Notes: generated from the letters alone by a model not told the origin. 64,000 nucleotides of DNA from Manihot esculenta (GCF_001659605.2 NC_035176.2:29506716-29570715), one strand, 5' to 3'. Positions 24,001 through 37,005 are shown, counted from the first letter of the stretch. A program made the numbers and translations.

Positions 24001-27000
24001 TTTAGGACGGTGGGGAACTTTTTGTTAAACAAAAGTGAAAATTCAACCCATCCAAATCAAGATGTTCCTTCTTTTTGCTTCCAAATTCAAGTTTCAGGGA
24101 CCAAGTTGAACTATGAAGTTCAGCTTTCATGATATGTATGTATTCAAGTAAATATGGGCTCTCAATTGTTCCCTCCAAGAAAGATTTACCATCTCAAAAT
24201 TTCTCTTCTTAGGATTCTTATTTTTAAAAAGAAAAGGAAAAAAAATAAAGAAAGCTTGACATCTGTTGTTTAGGGTCCATATACATCTCGTAATTTACGT
24301 GCTATAAAGAATATCAATAAAAAGTTAAAGAATTACAAACTTGAACCAGAAGCTTACTCTTTATCAGAGCTTCGCATGCGTGGAATATATTCAAATGAAG
24401 GAGTTAGTTTTCCTCCATGGGCTATGCAAGCTCTTCTTAGATGTGAAGGTAGCTTGGAAATATCTGTTGTAGAAGCCAGACTGCCAATAAATTGGGATAA
24501 TATGTCTCCAAAATGTTGAGAAGCCTTTCCATTGCATGTCGCCACAGATGTTAGTTACACAATATTAGAGGTTACAGAAACCTAGATCTATCACAAAGAC
24601 AGAAAAGGAAGGCTTGTGATTTTAAAAGAATGGATCAGAATAACAAACCTCCTTTGCAAACTCTGTTGGAAGAATATCAACAGAAGAACAAATCACACCG
24701 TTGCCCTCCATGTCATGATGGTATGAATCATTTAAGGGATCATATCTGACAACCAGTAAGGAATAACAACAAAAAAAGGAGATAAAATTTTCACTCTTGT
24801 GCTGGAAACAGAAATTAGGATGTAAGACATGCCAACAAGAAAATATGTCAAAACCAGCTAAGGTGCGCAGTCCAAGCACACAGGCCATAATAATTTCTTT
24901 TCTATAGGAGAAATATTGGATATTATTTTCATCTGTCTCTTTATCATTTCTGATGGGGGTGGGGGGGTGAATTTAATTTATTACTTTGCATCTTCTTTCC
25001 CTGGCTCCTTTGATACAACATAACCTATAACCAGATTTAACATGATGCAGCTGTATTCCTCTTTATACATTGTTATAACTGCAGATTTCTCAACCTTTTG
25101 TTGTTAGATTACACTTGTTCATGCACAATCATCATATTATCTCCAAAACGAGATCTACAATACTTATTCAAGCAACCAAGAATGTTAAATGCTGGAGCAA
25201 CTCCCTCTTACATTCAGTGAAACCAAACAAAACCTTCTCTATGAAGGATAAGGCCATAAAACTGTCAGTATGCGGTATATTTCACAAAGAATGAAAAGCA
25301 TCTTAACATTTTACCTGAAGAATGGACTATCAATTGACGTGTTTTGGTTAATAAACTCTATAGAGCCTCCAATATCACAAGTAATATCAGCAATTCCAAC
25401 AAGTGGGCACCCTTTCATTGTTAGGTCTTGAAGCTGCTGAGTACTCAACAACTGAGGAAATCTTTTCTCCCAGTACATGCAATTCACTGCAAGAGAACAA
25501 CGTAAAACTATGGCACTCAAATTAAAAATAAATAAATAAATAAGCGAAAGGTGAATAAGCTGTAAAAGAACACATCAAAGAGGGAAGATGTAGTAGACAC
25601 TTTGGCATAAAAGTTTTACAGCTGAAAATTAGTTTTTTTTTTTCCTTTTAATCATACAACAACTTCTATTATGTGCTAACAGACAACATAATAACTGCAA
25701 TCTTGAGTAGCTATATGTGCACAAAGGAATTCATAAACTAAAAAAGAACAAAAATATTAGCTCACATATGTACTAGACTCAATATTGAAGTATATATGAG
25801 GGCTCCAAAACCAAATTCATAATCTGTTTCAAATAATTAAGGCCTGAGAACTAAAGGTCAACTTGGAAGATAACCTTACAAACTCATTTTTAATTGTAGG
25901 AACTCATCAAGTGATATCCATATGTATTTCCTGAAAATATGTTAATAGCAAAATGCATCACATACCGATAACAGAAGCATATGGGGCTATTTTTTCATGG
26001 AAGACAGGTTTATAGTGTTCTGGATGTGCATAATAGTCAGCCTGAAATGTAAACAAACTGTTTTGCATTAGCTTAGCTTTTATTTAGTATAAATGCAATC
26101 CCAAAAATTAGAAAAACTAATAAGCTCACTTTTAAATTTAAAAAAAAAAAGAATTGAACAAGAAGACAGGCCATGCAACAAACAGAGAAGTATCAGGTAG
26201 TTTGAACAACTAAACAGATATCTGTTTGAGTTACTTACCTTATCAAATGTTTTGGAAGGATCTATGTGTTTGACCATATCTTGGCTAGTCACAACACAAC
26301 CATACACTTGGTATACTCTCTTTGATGTCCTTGAAGGTGGACTGCATCCCCTGGCCTATGCAAAGACATAAATGCAAGTGACATCAACATCAGAAGAATA
26401 TTGCAGAATGAAATTCCCAGTACCAGGAAACAAACATTAATTTTGTATAGCAGCGAGAAATTAAAACAAATGGTAATTAAAGAACTAGGAATATACTGGG
26501 ATGCATGTCATGTTGAGACAAGGTTTGGGGGTTTTTACTCTAAAAGATAGATATGAGGATTGCATCACTTGCTCAAATAACACAAAATCAGTGAGAAAGA
26601 AAGATAGTATTTATTAGTTTAAAGTTTCAACTGTGGAATCAAATAGGGCAATCATAGCAAAGGTCCCTCAATTAGATATACATATAAAGGAATAATGCTC
26701 CTTTTAACTTACTTGTGCAAATAGTTCTGGAAGTCTGCTTGGATCGATAAAAGTATGAGGCAGAAGCTTAAAAATCTCTTGTGCACCTTGTGAAACTGTA
26801 GGGGAAAATTGCAAAGAAGCATGTAATGTATCTAAGATCTGTATTTCTTTGGAGATGTTAAAAAAAAAAAATTGAAATATCAAATCAAGGTATAGAAATA
26901 AAGAAAAAGGGAATAAAAGCTATAAACATAAAAACCTATAAATTATTACCAGTAGTAATTGAAATTATAGGTTTACTCAAAAGCATGTAACAAACTCACA

Positions 27001-28299
27001 AAATCTACTTATCATCAACAAGCAATCTATGATACCCATAGCCATTTAGCAAACAATCTACATCTTTGATATTCATGGTACCAACTTATTAACTAGTACC
27101 ATCATGCATAGCTGAAAAACAGAATGCAAAGTTGCAATTTACCATACCATTTCCTGAAGCAGTGAATATGAAAACTAATGGGCAGATTCCTGATGGCAAT
27201 CCCAGAGTTGATATCTCTTCACCCACAGAAATTACAGCGGCTTTGGCAGCAGCCAAGGAAGAATACATGTAAGATGAACCCAACGAGAGGAATGGTGTAG
27301 AATACCCAAGGCTCAGATACCCTGAAATTAAAAAAAAAAAAAATGAAAATCCTGGGTGATAATCTACTTCAGCCATTATACTTCGAGTATAGCAGAAGAG
27401 AATACTCATTTAAAATAATTAAAAATTTTGAAGACAAACACAGGGACATGCAATCTCTGTTAGGCCCAAAGTCTACAACATTATGTAGCAAATATAGTTA
27501 CGCCACAGTTTTTCTTATAAACAATCTAGGAAGAACAGGAACAAGGAGGGAAGAGAATAAGTTAAACAGTTAGCGATCGTAACTACTTGCAACAACTCTG
27601 CCAAAAATAGATATCAACCCATATTATGAAATAAAAGATTCAGTAAAAGGAGCGGAGCATACGCTGTCCTAACCCATGCAAGAAATCAACAAGTCCTGCT
27701 CTGCCAGCGTATTTCCCAAAAGCAAGTAACCTTTTCCCATGGTCCCCGACAATGACTTCGTAGTCATACAAAGACACCCTCTCAGCCAGGATCTAGATAG
27801 CATAGAGAAGTCGGAACAAGCAAAAGTTAAGAGCATCAATTTATCACCATCTACAAAGATGTGAATGATGAGATGTACCTTATCAAGTAAAGGCATGTTT
27901 TCTTTTTGTGCCTTGTGAGTATGGGAGAAGAAGGCATAGGCTCTATCAGGAAGAATCATCTCCAGCTGCACGAGAGCCAAACAATTATGTCAAACTTCAA
28001 AAGCTTTCTGCTATATATGTATATATTAAACAACAGAGAATCAATAACACCTTGGGTTGTTTAATGCCCAGAATGAGGCCACACTCGGACAAGTCCTCAG
28101 ATATTTCACAGCCAACATCCTCATACATTGCATCGTGATGGATTCGCTTGGTGGACGGCTGCACGATGATTCGAGCCACCCCTGTTTTTTCCCTGCCGCT
28201 ATGAAGAAGCCGTGCACAGTGTGATGGGGTCAGAGGCACCCTTCTTTCCCACTTGTTGACAGACTCTGACAGGATTCCAACAACTCCATTCCCAAGCAT
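15087..28299 (-). CDS. LKR/SDH: Bifunctional lysine-ketoglutarate reductase / saccharopine dehydrogenase
   Basis: First two steps of lysine catabolism: the LKR half condenses lysine with 2-oxoglutarate to saccharopine, and the SDH half oxidises it to aminoadipic semialdehyde and glutamate. Minus-strand exons, 5' to 3': 28299–28051, 27965–27879, 27792–27663, 27321–27148, 26795–26713, 26355–26239, 26041–25966, 25486–25315, 24745–24649, 24524–24358, 23841–23784, 23599–23459, 22980–22636, 22402–22322, 21977–21912, 21637–21520, 19770–19641, 18596–18517, 18211–18053, 16538–16301, 16121–16013, 15577–15416, 15334–15265, 15139–15087. They total 3,162 nt, all with GT–AG junctions and matching phases, giving 1,053 aa, the usual plant length. 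The start [20 protein letters not shown] is the conserved LKR N-terminus. LKR spans about residues 1–450 and a linker about 450–570. The SDH Rossmann motif is IIGAGRV (residues 578–584). The end is [11 protein letters not shown]. No disabling change is seen. Confidence 0.97.
17306..17860. repeat. Three-copy AT-rich tandem repeat (about 180–200 bp) in LKR/SDH intron
   Basis: Inside the intron between exons 16301–16538 and 18053–18211, a unit beginning with AAATAATATGT recurs at 17311, 17490 and 17688 (spacing 179 and 198 bp). Each unit carries the order TTTAAAATTATATG, TTTTTAAAGATTTA, then a GC-richer GG(G)CCAC or GAGCCACG segment. Copies have diverged by small indels, so the array is old. Confidence 0.8.
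20160..21145. mobile_element. Possible degenerate non-autonomous element in LKR/SDH intron
   Basis: The intron 19771–21519 contains a block rich in GGTTCGGTT/AACCGAACC-like runs at both ends. The left has GTTCGGTTTTGGTTCTTG followed by its inverse AAGAACCGAACC. The right has GGTTGGGTTACGAGAACT then GCACAGCCCTAATG. Terminal sequences of this style occur in plant hAT-type MITEs ending TGCACACCCCTA. The AT-rich middle (20400–20930) has no coding signal. I could not define a clean target duplication, so the class is uncertain. Confidence 0.35.
23192..23313. repeat. 61-bp perfect-period tandem duplication in LKR/SDH intron
   Basis: Two adjacent 61-bp copies (23192–23252 and 23253–23313) start with GTTAACTTATGAAAAATTG and differ at a single site (AATCTTAAAA against AATCTTAGAA). 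The near identity marks a recent duplication. It lies in the intron just upstream, in gene direction, of the exon that encodes the LKR–SDH linker and the start of the SDH domain. Confidence 0.9.
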
Positions 28300-29020
28300 T
28301 GTGTACCTTCAATTATCTTTTCTAATAGACAACTTTGATAAAAAAAAAAAAAAAAAAAAAAAGGGGGGAAATTAATCATCTACAACATTTTTCAACTTCC
28401 TGATTCAAGCAACACAAAAATTATTGGCAATTCAGATCGCATTCAAATAAACACATAGCAGAGTATAACACTGAGGTTGGATAAAATCAAACAAAAACCA
28501 TTAATGACTACCGTATTGCTAATATGCGCGATTTTCTAACTACCCATTATCCAAACAAGATAAACATTAACAACAAAAGAATTCTTTAAAAATGAAAAAG
28601 GAAACGACTAAACGGACACGCAATGAATTACATGATGTGAGCTCCTATTATAATATTCCACCAATTAACGTACTTTAAATGGATGATTGGCCTAACGATT
28701 CAAAATATTTCCTGGAGTCATTATCCATTAGTTCAAATCAATCAATGGTATAATTATATCAAACTGAACGGATCAAACAACTAAAAAAAATACTGCTGCA
28801 AACTTACATAGGCAATAACCTGCAAAGCCTTAAAATAAAATACGATTGATTGTCGAAAAATACAGGATTAAACAACAGTTACCTTTCTCTAAAAGAACTG
28901 ATTCTTCATTAATCCAAGTATTGTATGTGATTCAAATCAAAGTTTGTTTGTCCTTCACTGACAAAGAAAGGGAGAGAAGGTGTTCGATTCTGAGCTCGAG
29001 AGAGAAAAAAACAAAAAACT
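28300..29020 (-). promoter_or_regulatory. LKR/SDH 5' leader with probable leader intron
   Basis: Upstream of the ATG on the minus strand there is an acceptor-like CTATTAG (28322–28329) and, further upstream, a donor AGAAAG|GTAACTG with its boundary at 28883/28882. This suggests a non-coding first exon from about 29010 to 28883, rich in C/T (TCTCTCTCGAG), followed by a leader intron of about 560 bp. A run of 23 A on the + strand (28340–28362) followed by six G sits inside that intron. The exon and transcription start are inferred, not shown. Confidence 0.45.
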
Positions 29021-30232
29021 ATCAGTGTATATGTAAAGAAGAAGAGCTTATCAATAATGTCTTATATGATCAGCAAAATAGAAGGGGTGCGCTTTGTTTG
29101 GCTCGTAGTCTCATATGCTTATGAGTTGTGACATGACACGACATGATGATAAGGACAAGATGGTCGACGGAGATATGCAAAAGCAGTTGCTGAAGTGTCA
29201 TCTACTGGGGATTACATGATTCTCCACTTATATTGGCCCACGTATATCCCATATCAGCTTTTTAAGGATCCACGTAATCCACTTTTATTGCTGCAGTTGC
29301 CAACTGGGACAAGTAACTGTATTATTTTTATTATTATTATTAAATTTAATATATAATTTTTACACAAATTCTAAATTTTTATAAATTATATAATTATAGG
29401 TTTTTTTTTAAATGATATAATTATAGGTTATAAACTTTAAATATTAATAGTTTTATATTTAAGAGTATTTAAAAATTAATAGTACGTTCAAAATATATAT
29501 TTTGAGATTATTATTATTATTTTTATTTATTTATTTTGAAAGGAGGGTAATAATAGTTCACTGTACAAGGACAGGAAAAGCAAAGAAGAGTAAGCCACGT
29601 GGTATGGCGACTTGGCTGTAAAGAAATTGGTGCCCATCCCGAGCTATCAGGTTTACCACGTGATTTCCGTGCTTGCTTGTGACAGCGACATTGTTTATGG
29701 GCCAGGCCAGGCCCATCTAAATCTTCCACATGTAACTAGCTAAACAATTCTTACAGTCATATTATTAATAAAATTATTTCAATAATTCTTTAATTATCTT
29801 TATTTATTTTTATACATGTATTAACGAGAGCTATTAATCAAATATGGAAATTTATTTTGAGTTAGTTTTACTTCAGTTGAATGAATATTTAGATATTATT
29901 TTCTCACTTAAATATTTATTAAGATTATTTTATTTTTTAATAAATTGGATTAAAATGAATATAATTTAATTTTAATCTAATATCAAATTTAATTACTTTT
30001 TAACTTCTTTAAAAACTTTAATTTAAGCTAAATTTACCCTAAAATTTTGATTTTTAAAATAATTTTTTTTATTTAAATGAACTCAAAAAACTTAATTTCA
30101 TGATTTATTTTGGATTAAATTTCTTCATATCTTGATTCAATCTAAAAATCAAGAAATGCATTTTTTTTTAATTTTCTTGAATTTCTTGACTAAATTGAAT
30201 TTAAATTGTGTGAAATTCAACACAAAACAAAC

Positions 30233-30306
<74 letters not shown>

Positions 30307-31199
30307 GAATATAAATCCAACTAAACTATATATTTTTATTTAATGATCAAAAATGTTTAATTTAATTTTTTTATCAAGTACTTTTATTAAAAGTTAAATA
30401 AATAATTATTTAATATAATATTATTTTTAATTTTTATATAATAAAATTTTATTTTTATAATTTTAAAAATTATTTTATTATATCTATGTCTTTTTAAAAT
30501 TTTTTTGTTAATTAAAATACTAAATTTTTATATTTTAAATTATAAAAATGATATTTTATTATTAAAAAAATATTATATTATATTATAACTTATTTCATAC
30601 TTAACAAAAATATAAGAATTTAATTAATAAAAATTTTAAATTCCTTTAGAAAAAAAAAATAGTAATTTAGTTGAATTTATTTTCTATTTATATTTGTTGG
30701 TCTCTTCAAAAATAAATTAATAATAATAAAGTGCTATTAAAGTTTTTTTCCTATTATTATAATACTTTATCTAAACTATAAGCTTCCGTTTGAATGGTAG
30801 AAAAGTGAAAAAAAAAATAGTGAAAAATTAAAAATATATTTTTTTTATTTATTTTCTCTCTAAATTTGAGAAAAAATAAAATATTTTTCCTCCCTTTTCA
30901 AATATAAGAGAAAAAAATATAATATAAAAAATAAACATATTTTCCTTCTATTATCTAAAAAATATTGTTCAAAAAAATTATTTTTTTTATTTTTAGCGTT
31001 TTTATAAATGAAATATTTTAAATTATTTTTAATATTATTTAAAAAAGTTTTTCTCAATCTTAGCTTTATAGCAATTATAAACAGACTAGGAAAATAATCA
31101 TAAAATTTTAATTTCCTTTTAGGAATTGTATTTAAACAATTGTATTACCGATATTTTGTTGGAATATCGGTAATAACTTTCTATTAATCATCTTATTGG
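29021..31199. other. AT-rich intergenic DNA, no gene seen
   Basis: The first few hundred bases are the likely LKR/SDH promoter side. A slightly GC-richer island lies at 29545–29735, and its minus-strand frame looks accidental. The rest is A/T-rich with homopolymer runs and the (ATT)n microsatellite described separately. Confidence 0.5.
30233..30306. repeat. (ATT)n microsatellite
   Basis: About 24 to 25 uninterrupted copies of the trinucleotide TTA/ATT. The length and purity suggest it is variable between individuals. Confidence 0.97.
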
Positions 31200-32310
31200 G
31201 AGTTTTTTGTAATTAATCATCTTTTAAGGATATTTTAGATAAATGTCACGAATAAAGTACTTTTTAGAGATGATTTTAAATTGTTTCTATATTTATCAAG
31301 GACGGGTTAGCAAAATATCATAAATAAATTATTATTTAAAAACGATTCCATGACGTTTTTATTAGTAAATGATTATACTTTGGGCCAATAACAAATTCAT
31401 AATGGGAAAATTAATCATCTTGCAGTAATGTTTCAAAGAACCATCACAAATGAGATGCTATTTAGATACATTTTTCTTGTTGTCTCTATGTTTATTAGGG
31501 ACAATTATGAGGAATGTGAGACATTTTCATAATATTGCTATTGATAAATATTTTACAGACGAAATTAAAATATCGTTATAATATTTAGCACCAATACTGA
31601 ATCAGTGAAGAAAAATTCAATCATTGTTTAGAAATGTTTTAAAAAATATCACAAATAACATACCCTTTACGAACAGTTTCAAATTGTTTCTATATTTATC
31701 AGTGACGATTCAGATATATTTGTCAGGAACGATTCTGAGAAATATCACAAATAATTTATATTTAAAAATAATTTTATGACATTATTATTAGTAAATATTT
31801 TTATAGATGAAATAACAGCTATTATGCTTAGCTCCAATAACAAATCAGTTGAAGAAAAATTAATCATTTTGATATAACATTTTAAAGAATCATTATAAAT
31901 GAGATGCCATTTAAATACTTTTTTTTGTTGTTGTCTCGATATTTTATTAGAAACGGTCGAAAGAAATGTCACAATTAAATTATTTTTAAGATATTTTTGT
32001 GATAATACAATTGATAAATATTTTACGGATAAAATAAAAATATCTCTATGATATTCAGCGTCACTATTAAATTACTTTAGAAAAAACTAATAATCTTTTA
32101 GAGATATTTTATGAAAATATTACAGATAAAGTGACATTTAGCGATATTATAATATTGTCTCTAAAATTTTTAGTGACGTTTTAGAGGAATATTAAAAATA
32201 AATTACTATTCATGAACGCTTGTAATAAAAATATTTTTAAAAATTACTTTTAAAGACATTTTGAAATTTATTACTTAAAAAAGTGCCTAATATCTGGATT
32301 TCTTGTAGTG
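31200..32310. mobile_element. Degenerate CACTA-like transposon fragment with internal repeats
   Basis: The right edge is GGATTTCTTGTAGTG (32296–32310), which reads CACTACAAGAAATCC on the minus strand. This is the classical terminal inverted repeat of plant CACTA (En/Spm, CMC) elements. The DNA to its left is built of diverged repeats. A block containing ATTAGTAAAT followed by CCAATAACAAATTC and GAGATG recurs at 31361 and 31788 (period about 427 bp). A block starting AAATATTTTAC recurs at 31547 and 32018. Short motifs such as AAATATCACAAATAA recur within it. Subterminal repetition is usual in these elements. No transposase coding and no left CACTA end were found, so it is a deletion derivative or one-sided remnant. 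Confidence 0.6.
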
Positions 32311-33182
32311 CAAGTACTGTACTATATTTTGAGCAGATATCTAAAGAAATTAAGATATTTATCAAAAAATAGAAAAAAATTATGTTACCATCCCTTGCAC
32401 AAAATAGATGGAGATGGAGAATGATAATAGATTTTAGGAATTTAATAAAAAAAAAGATAAATTTAAAGATTTTAAATTATATTATATTAATATTTAAAAT
32501 ATTTAATTAAATTATAAGTAATAAAATTTTGTATTTCTAACTTTTATTTATGTATTATACGAATATAAAATAAATTATGTGATATTGTCACGTCAATAAT
32601 ATATATTTTTTACCATTCAAGTTTTAAAATTAGATCAATAAAAAAATTTTAAACACTTTTATCAACTTTAAAAAATTTTAATTAAATTGCAAAATTGTGA
32701 AATGTGTTTTTTTAGCGATTCCCATTATTTTTTTTTTAATTTTTGAATTCAATGTTTCTTTCATTTTATTTAATTTGAAGTAATCACGTGAAGTATATGT
32801 TTTTGGTTAAAAAAAAAAGAGCACATTTAATAAGTTTAGGTCCACTTTCCCCTTTCTTTTGTTTTAAATGCCGGATAATATTTTTTAAAAAAAAAATTAT
32901 TCAAATATATGAGCCGCCACTCAAAAGTTTAATATGATTAAATATATTTGAATAAATTATGTTGTTTAATTTTTAATTTTCATTTGAAGAAAAACAATAT
33001 ATGAATCACGATTTAATTTAAATTATGAATTAAATTAAAATTGAATTGATTAAATTAAAAATTAAATTCATCAAGTAATTTTAATTTTAAATTAAATTAA
33101 TACTTTAAATCAAGAGATTAGTTAAAGGTATATTTTTTAAAATAGAATTAGAACCCATCGGTTTAACTTCGTTAATTTCAAT

Positions 33183-33670
33183 TTGATGACCGCTGGATTT
33201 CTCCACTCCAATCAGGGGCCAAGCCCTCGATCACGTTCCATCGCTCGGAGGCCCACACGACCCCAATACAAACAGGTCCAGCCCGTTCGAACCTTGATAC
33301 ATAGTCCATATGGATTTTTCAACCAGGCCGACCTAGTCCTCATTGTCTCTCAGGCCGGTCCAGCCCTCACGGCTTCTCAGGATGATCCTCCTTGGACTCA
33401 GTCTTATTCCTATCTCCCGGCCCAACCCGGAATCGGGAAGAAGGCCCCACCTTCAGCCTTATAGATCCATCCACACATGCACGGAGGAATTAGGGGCCAT
33501 TACGCATGAGATAGGTATCGGATATTCTCGTACGATTGTATCAATATGGCAAAGACAGGTAGCAGACGAGGAAAAGAGATAAAAGAAAAATGATCCTCCC
33601 CTAAACTCTAAGTTTTTAAATATTCTAAAAACCTCTGTAAAACCCTATTATTTCTGAATCTCAGATCATC
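33183..33670. mobile_element. GC-rich LTR-like retrotransposon scrap
   Basis: A sharply bounded GC-richer island of roughly 450 bp in AT-rich DNA. It has many GGCC/CCAGCCC segments and then AACCTCTGTAAAACCCTATTA near 33630, a type of sequence common near the 3' end of plant gypsy LTRs. The open frames here (33183–33464 and 33343–33582) are Pro/Ser/Arg-rich by composition and match no family I know. No paired LTR, primer site or target duplication was found. Confidence 0.35.
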
Positions 33671-34555
33671 ACAATTTAATTTTAAATTTTTATAAATTAT
33701 GTTAATTAAACTTAATACATATGTAAGTTAAATTATTAAAGAATTAAATTTAAATTTTTTAATTATAAAAAAATATTATTATTTTTTATATTATATATAA
33801 TGTTACCTTATTTTTTATATTATACAAATCATATATTTTGTAAAATTTACTTATTTATTCAATTATTAATTTAATAATTTTTATTTTTATTTTTTATTTA
33901 ATTTTATTTAAATTTTTTATTTTTAAGTTTATTTGAATTGAAATTGAATTGTTTATTTAGAATTTTGATTTAATTGAACTGAATTTAAAACTGTAAAAAT
34001 TGTAATTATAACCGCTGTAAGTTGGACCGGAGCTATAAAAACCAAATCATATTTAAACCATTACAAATAGAATCAATTTCAATTCGATCTGTAAATCAAA
34101 TCTCATAACCGGCCATGGCCAGGTCTATTCAAACTGATGTAGAGCCAGAGAGTGTCGAAATGTAGGTGAGCCCATGGTTTAAAGACATGGACCATCTGAC
34201 TAATGCCACGTAGTCAAGTTTCCGGACCAGCGAATATTCCCGCTGGTGCCGGTGGCAAAAAGACAAAGAAAACGTAATTTGTTATTTAATTGATTTGTTT
34301 TTGTCATTATTGATGTATTTAACCTTTAAAAAAACATCCTCTCAAAATTTTAATTATATATATCCTTAAATTCTCTAACATATATAGATGGATCGGTATA
34401 TTATATATTTATGACATATTAAAATAAATTTTATTTTTTTTAGAGTATTTGCCTTCTTATTTAGAGAGTATTTTTCTCTATTTTCTATGTAAAGAGAGTA
34501 TTTTTCTTATTTCCTCTATAAAAAGATAAATTTTTTAATTTATCTAAATATTTTT

Positions 34556-35267
34556 AGGGTATAAATAAATTAAATTATTTGTGAGCTATTTGAAATTCAT
34601 CTTGATAAAAGTTCGATCAAACTTAATTTAATTTATAAACGAATCAAATTCGAGTTCAATCTTTAATCTCCTATAGTACACGAGTTAAGTTTGAACTTTA
34701 TAATATTTAATTCGTTAAAACTTGTAAACTCGACTCATTTCTGAATTCATGAGTATGTATGTGAACAGACTCGTGAATAGTATCGTTAAATAGACTAAGA
34801 TTAATAATCATGATAGAAATAAACTCAAACTTTCTATATATTTTCGTGAGACAAACCTAAATTTTATAGAGTTTAGCTTTATATAATTTAATTATACTTT
34901 TAAAACTTACATATATTTGAATTTTTAAGATTTAAGAGTTTACCTTTATAAGTTTATAAGCTAATTTGTATATATACTTATTTAGCTAAAATTATTTAGT
35001 TTTAAATTAAAATTTATTGTACATATAAATGAATTGACTATTCATGAACTATTCGATACTAAATCCGATAAAATCTTGACTCATCTAAACTTGTTTACTA
35101 AACGAGTTAAATTTGAGCTTATTAATATCCGGCTCGAATTCAAAATGAGTAAATCTTGAGTTAGATTCGAATTCGAAATGAGTAAAACTCGAGTTGAAAC
35201 AAATTTTAACGAATTAAATTTAAACTCTTTAAAGTTCAATTCGACTCAGTTCACTTACACTCCTAAT
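34556..35267. mobile_element. Probable old hAT-type MITE
   Basis: The block is full of GAGTT/AACTC and TTCGAA-type words (ACGAGTTAAGTTTGA, TTGAGTTAGATTCGAATTCG). It is bounded by imperfect inverted ends: TAGGGTATAAATAAA on the left and TTCACTTACACTCCTA on the right. Plant hAT MITEs with such ends (TAGGGGTG…) are common. The flanking 8-bp segments match only partly, so the boundaries are provisional. Confidence 0.4.
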
Positions 35268-36437
35268 TATTATTGTGTCATTAGAATTTCCAATAACTAT
35301 TCGATGCCAACTTGAAGTCCAGGTCTTGTTTTTCAAAGCTATGGATTGTCTACTTTCCGACAATGTGATAATTCTTAGAAATGTTATTAATGCTTTTTTT
35401 AAGCATTTGATCTTTTAATGACAATATGAGCAAAAGAGTTACGCTTTGTTATCTATTTATTTCCATTGGCTTCATATTTTTGTTATCGCAATCATTTAAC
35501 ATTATTTTTTTATGCGTGTTTTAATGGTTTTTGGCTAAGGCAATATTTTCAGAAAAACTTTAATGGAAACTTAATTATGGGATTTATCCTTTTCTTATTT
35601 CTATGCGCATATATTGCTATTCGTTCATTTTACTTACGAAGGGTTTCGGTGGTCGATCTAGTGGCATTTTTGCATCTTTGGCTTGAATCTCCCTTGCATA
35701 TGAGTTGAACCTAGAAGAAATTAAAGTTAGGTATTTTAGGCCATACATATATTCTTAAAATTTATTTCAAACTTTTATAAATAATTATGAAAAGAAAAAA
35801 TAATGGTTAGATTTAATTGACAATTATAGGTCCCTCTCACTGGTTTTCATTTCTACATGCACACGCTGCTACTCGTTCATTTTCTTTTTGATGCTTGCGT
35901 GGATTTCATCGGTCGAGGTGGCAACATTCTTGCCTCTTCGGCTTGGATTGCATATGGGTAGAACCTAGAAGAATTAGATGCAAGATGGTTGAAGTGCTGG
36001 CTATCTCCTTTTATTGATTAGCAATTTTTAGGGTTCATGCTGAGTGATAGGAATTTCAAAATAAAATTTAAAAATTACAATTGTTTGTGGAAAATAATTT
36101 ATATTTAAAAAATATTTTTAATTAAAAATATTTTTTAATAAAATAATTTATTTCTTATTGTTTAACTTTAATTTAAAAAATAAAATATATTAATAAATTT
36201 ATATAAAAAAGTTTTAATAAGATTCTAACTATATAAAAAATAACCATTTTTAAGTAAGTAATTTTTTTAAAATAGTTTAATTTTTCTTTAATTATTAAAA
36301 TATTTTACATTAATTAAATTTTTTAAAAGTACAGTAATCATAATAAAATATGAAAATTATTTGTTTTTTAAATATTTTTATAAAAAATATAAAAAATATT
36401 ATTTTTTAAATTTACATTTCAATCCCTATATCTATGG

Positions 36438-37005
36438 TGAAACAGCCGACCCCGAACTGGTCTAAATAATTTTTGAACCCACTTGTCACTTGATTCAAAA
36501 TGGTTAACCCAAGTTATTTAGTAGTTTTCATGCTAACTATTATATACAATTCAATTTCTTTCAAATTTACCGATGTGGGACGGTTCAGCTGCCGCAATTT
36601 CACAAGCAGGCAGCTGACCGTTACATTCGATCTCGCTAAATTTTGCGACGTCCTCGTCGTAACTGAATCCAATACAATTGCTAACTAGGATCGGACTCTC
36701 AGATATTGTGGTTCGCTAGTATTTCGGACGGCTCTACCTCGTCTCACACGGATAGCCCTTTCCTCGCAGGCCCACTAGTTCCGCACAATTTGTCTGACCT
36801 AAGGTGGCTCTGATATCAATTGAAACAGTCGAGCCTGAACTGGTCCAAATAACTTTTAAACCCACTTTCCACTTAGTCCAAAATAATTAACCTAAGTTAT
36901 TTAATAATTTTCATACTAGCTATTATATAATTCAATTTTTTTTAAATCTACCTATATGAGACGGTTCAGCTGTCGCAATTCTGCAAGCAGACAGCTGACC
37001 GTACA
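36438..37005 (-). mobile_element. Complete TRIM retrotransposon (terminal-repeat retrotransposon in miniature)
   Basis: Two direct repeats of about 185 bp (36438–36625 and 36821–37005) flank a 195-bp internal region. Read on the minus strand, each LTR begins TGTA and ends GTTTCA, the TG…CA signature. Immediately after the 5' LTR (right copy) comes AT then TGATATCAGAGCC. That differs by one base from the primer-binding site TGGTATCAGAGCC used with initiator tRNA-Met, and the 2-nt gap is normal. The left LTR carries CCCACATCGG, a motif common in plant TRIM LTRs. There is no coding capacity, as expected for TRIMs. The two LTRs differ by many substitutions and small indels, so insertion was not recent. 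Flanking 5-mers (TATGG and TATTA) match only in part. Confidence 0.88.

Noticed and set aside
28690..28735. tRNA-like internal promoter: TGGCCTAACGA followed about 40 bp later by AGTTCAAATC, possibly a SINE
   Set aside because: The A-box and B-box resemblance is partial, no cloverleaf folds, and no tail or target duplication is visible. It lies in the presumed leader intron of LKR/SDH.
33183..33582. Two overlapping frames in a GC-rich island
   Set aside because: No domain similarity; the island looks like a scrap of an LTR, and both frames exist because GC-rich DNA has few stops.
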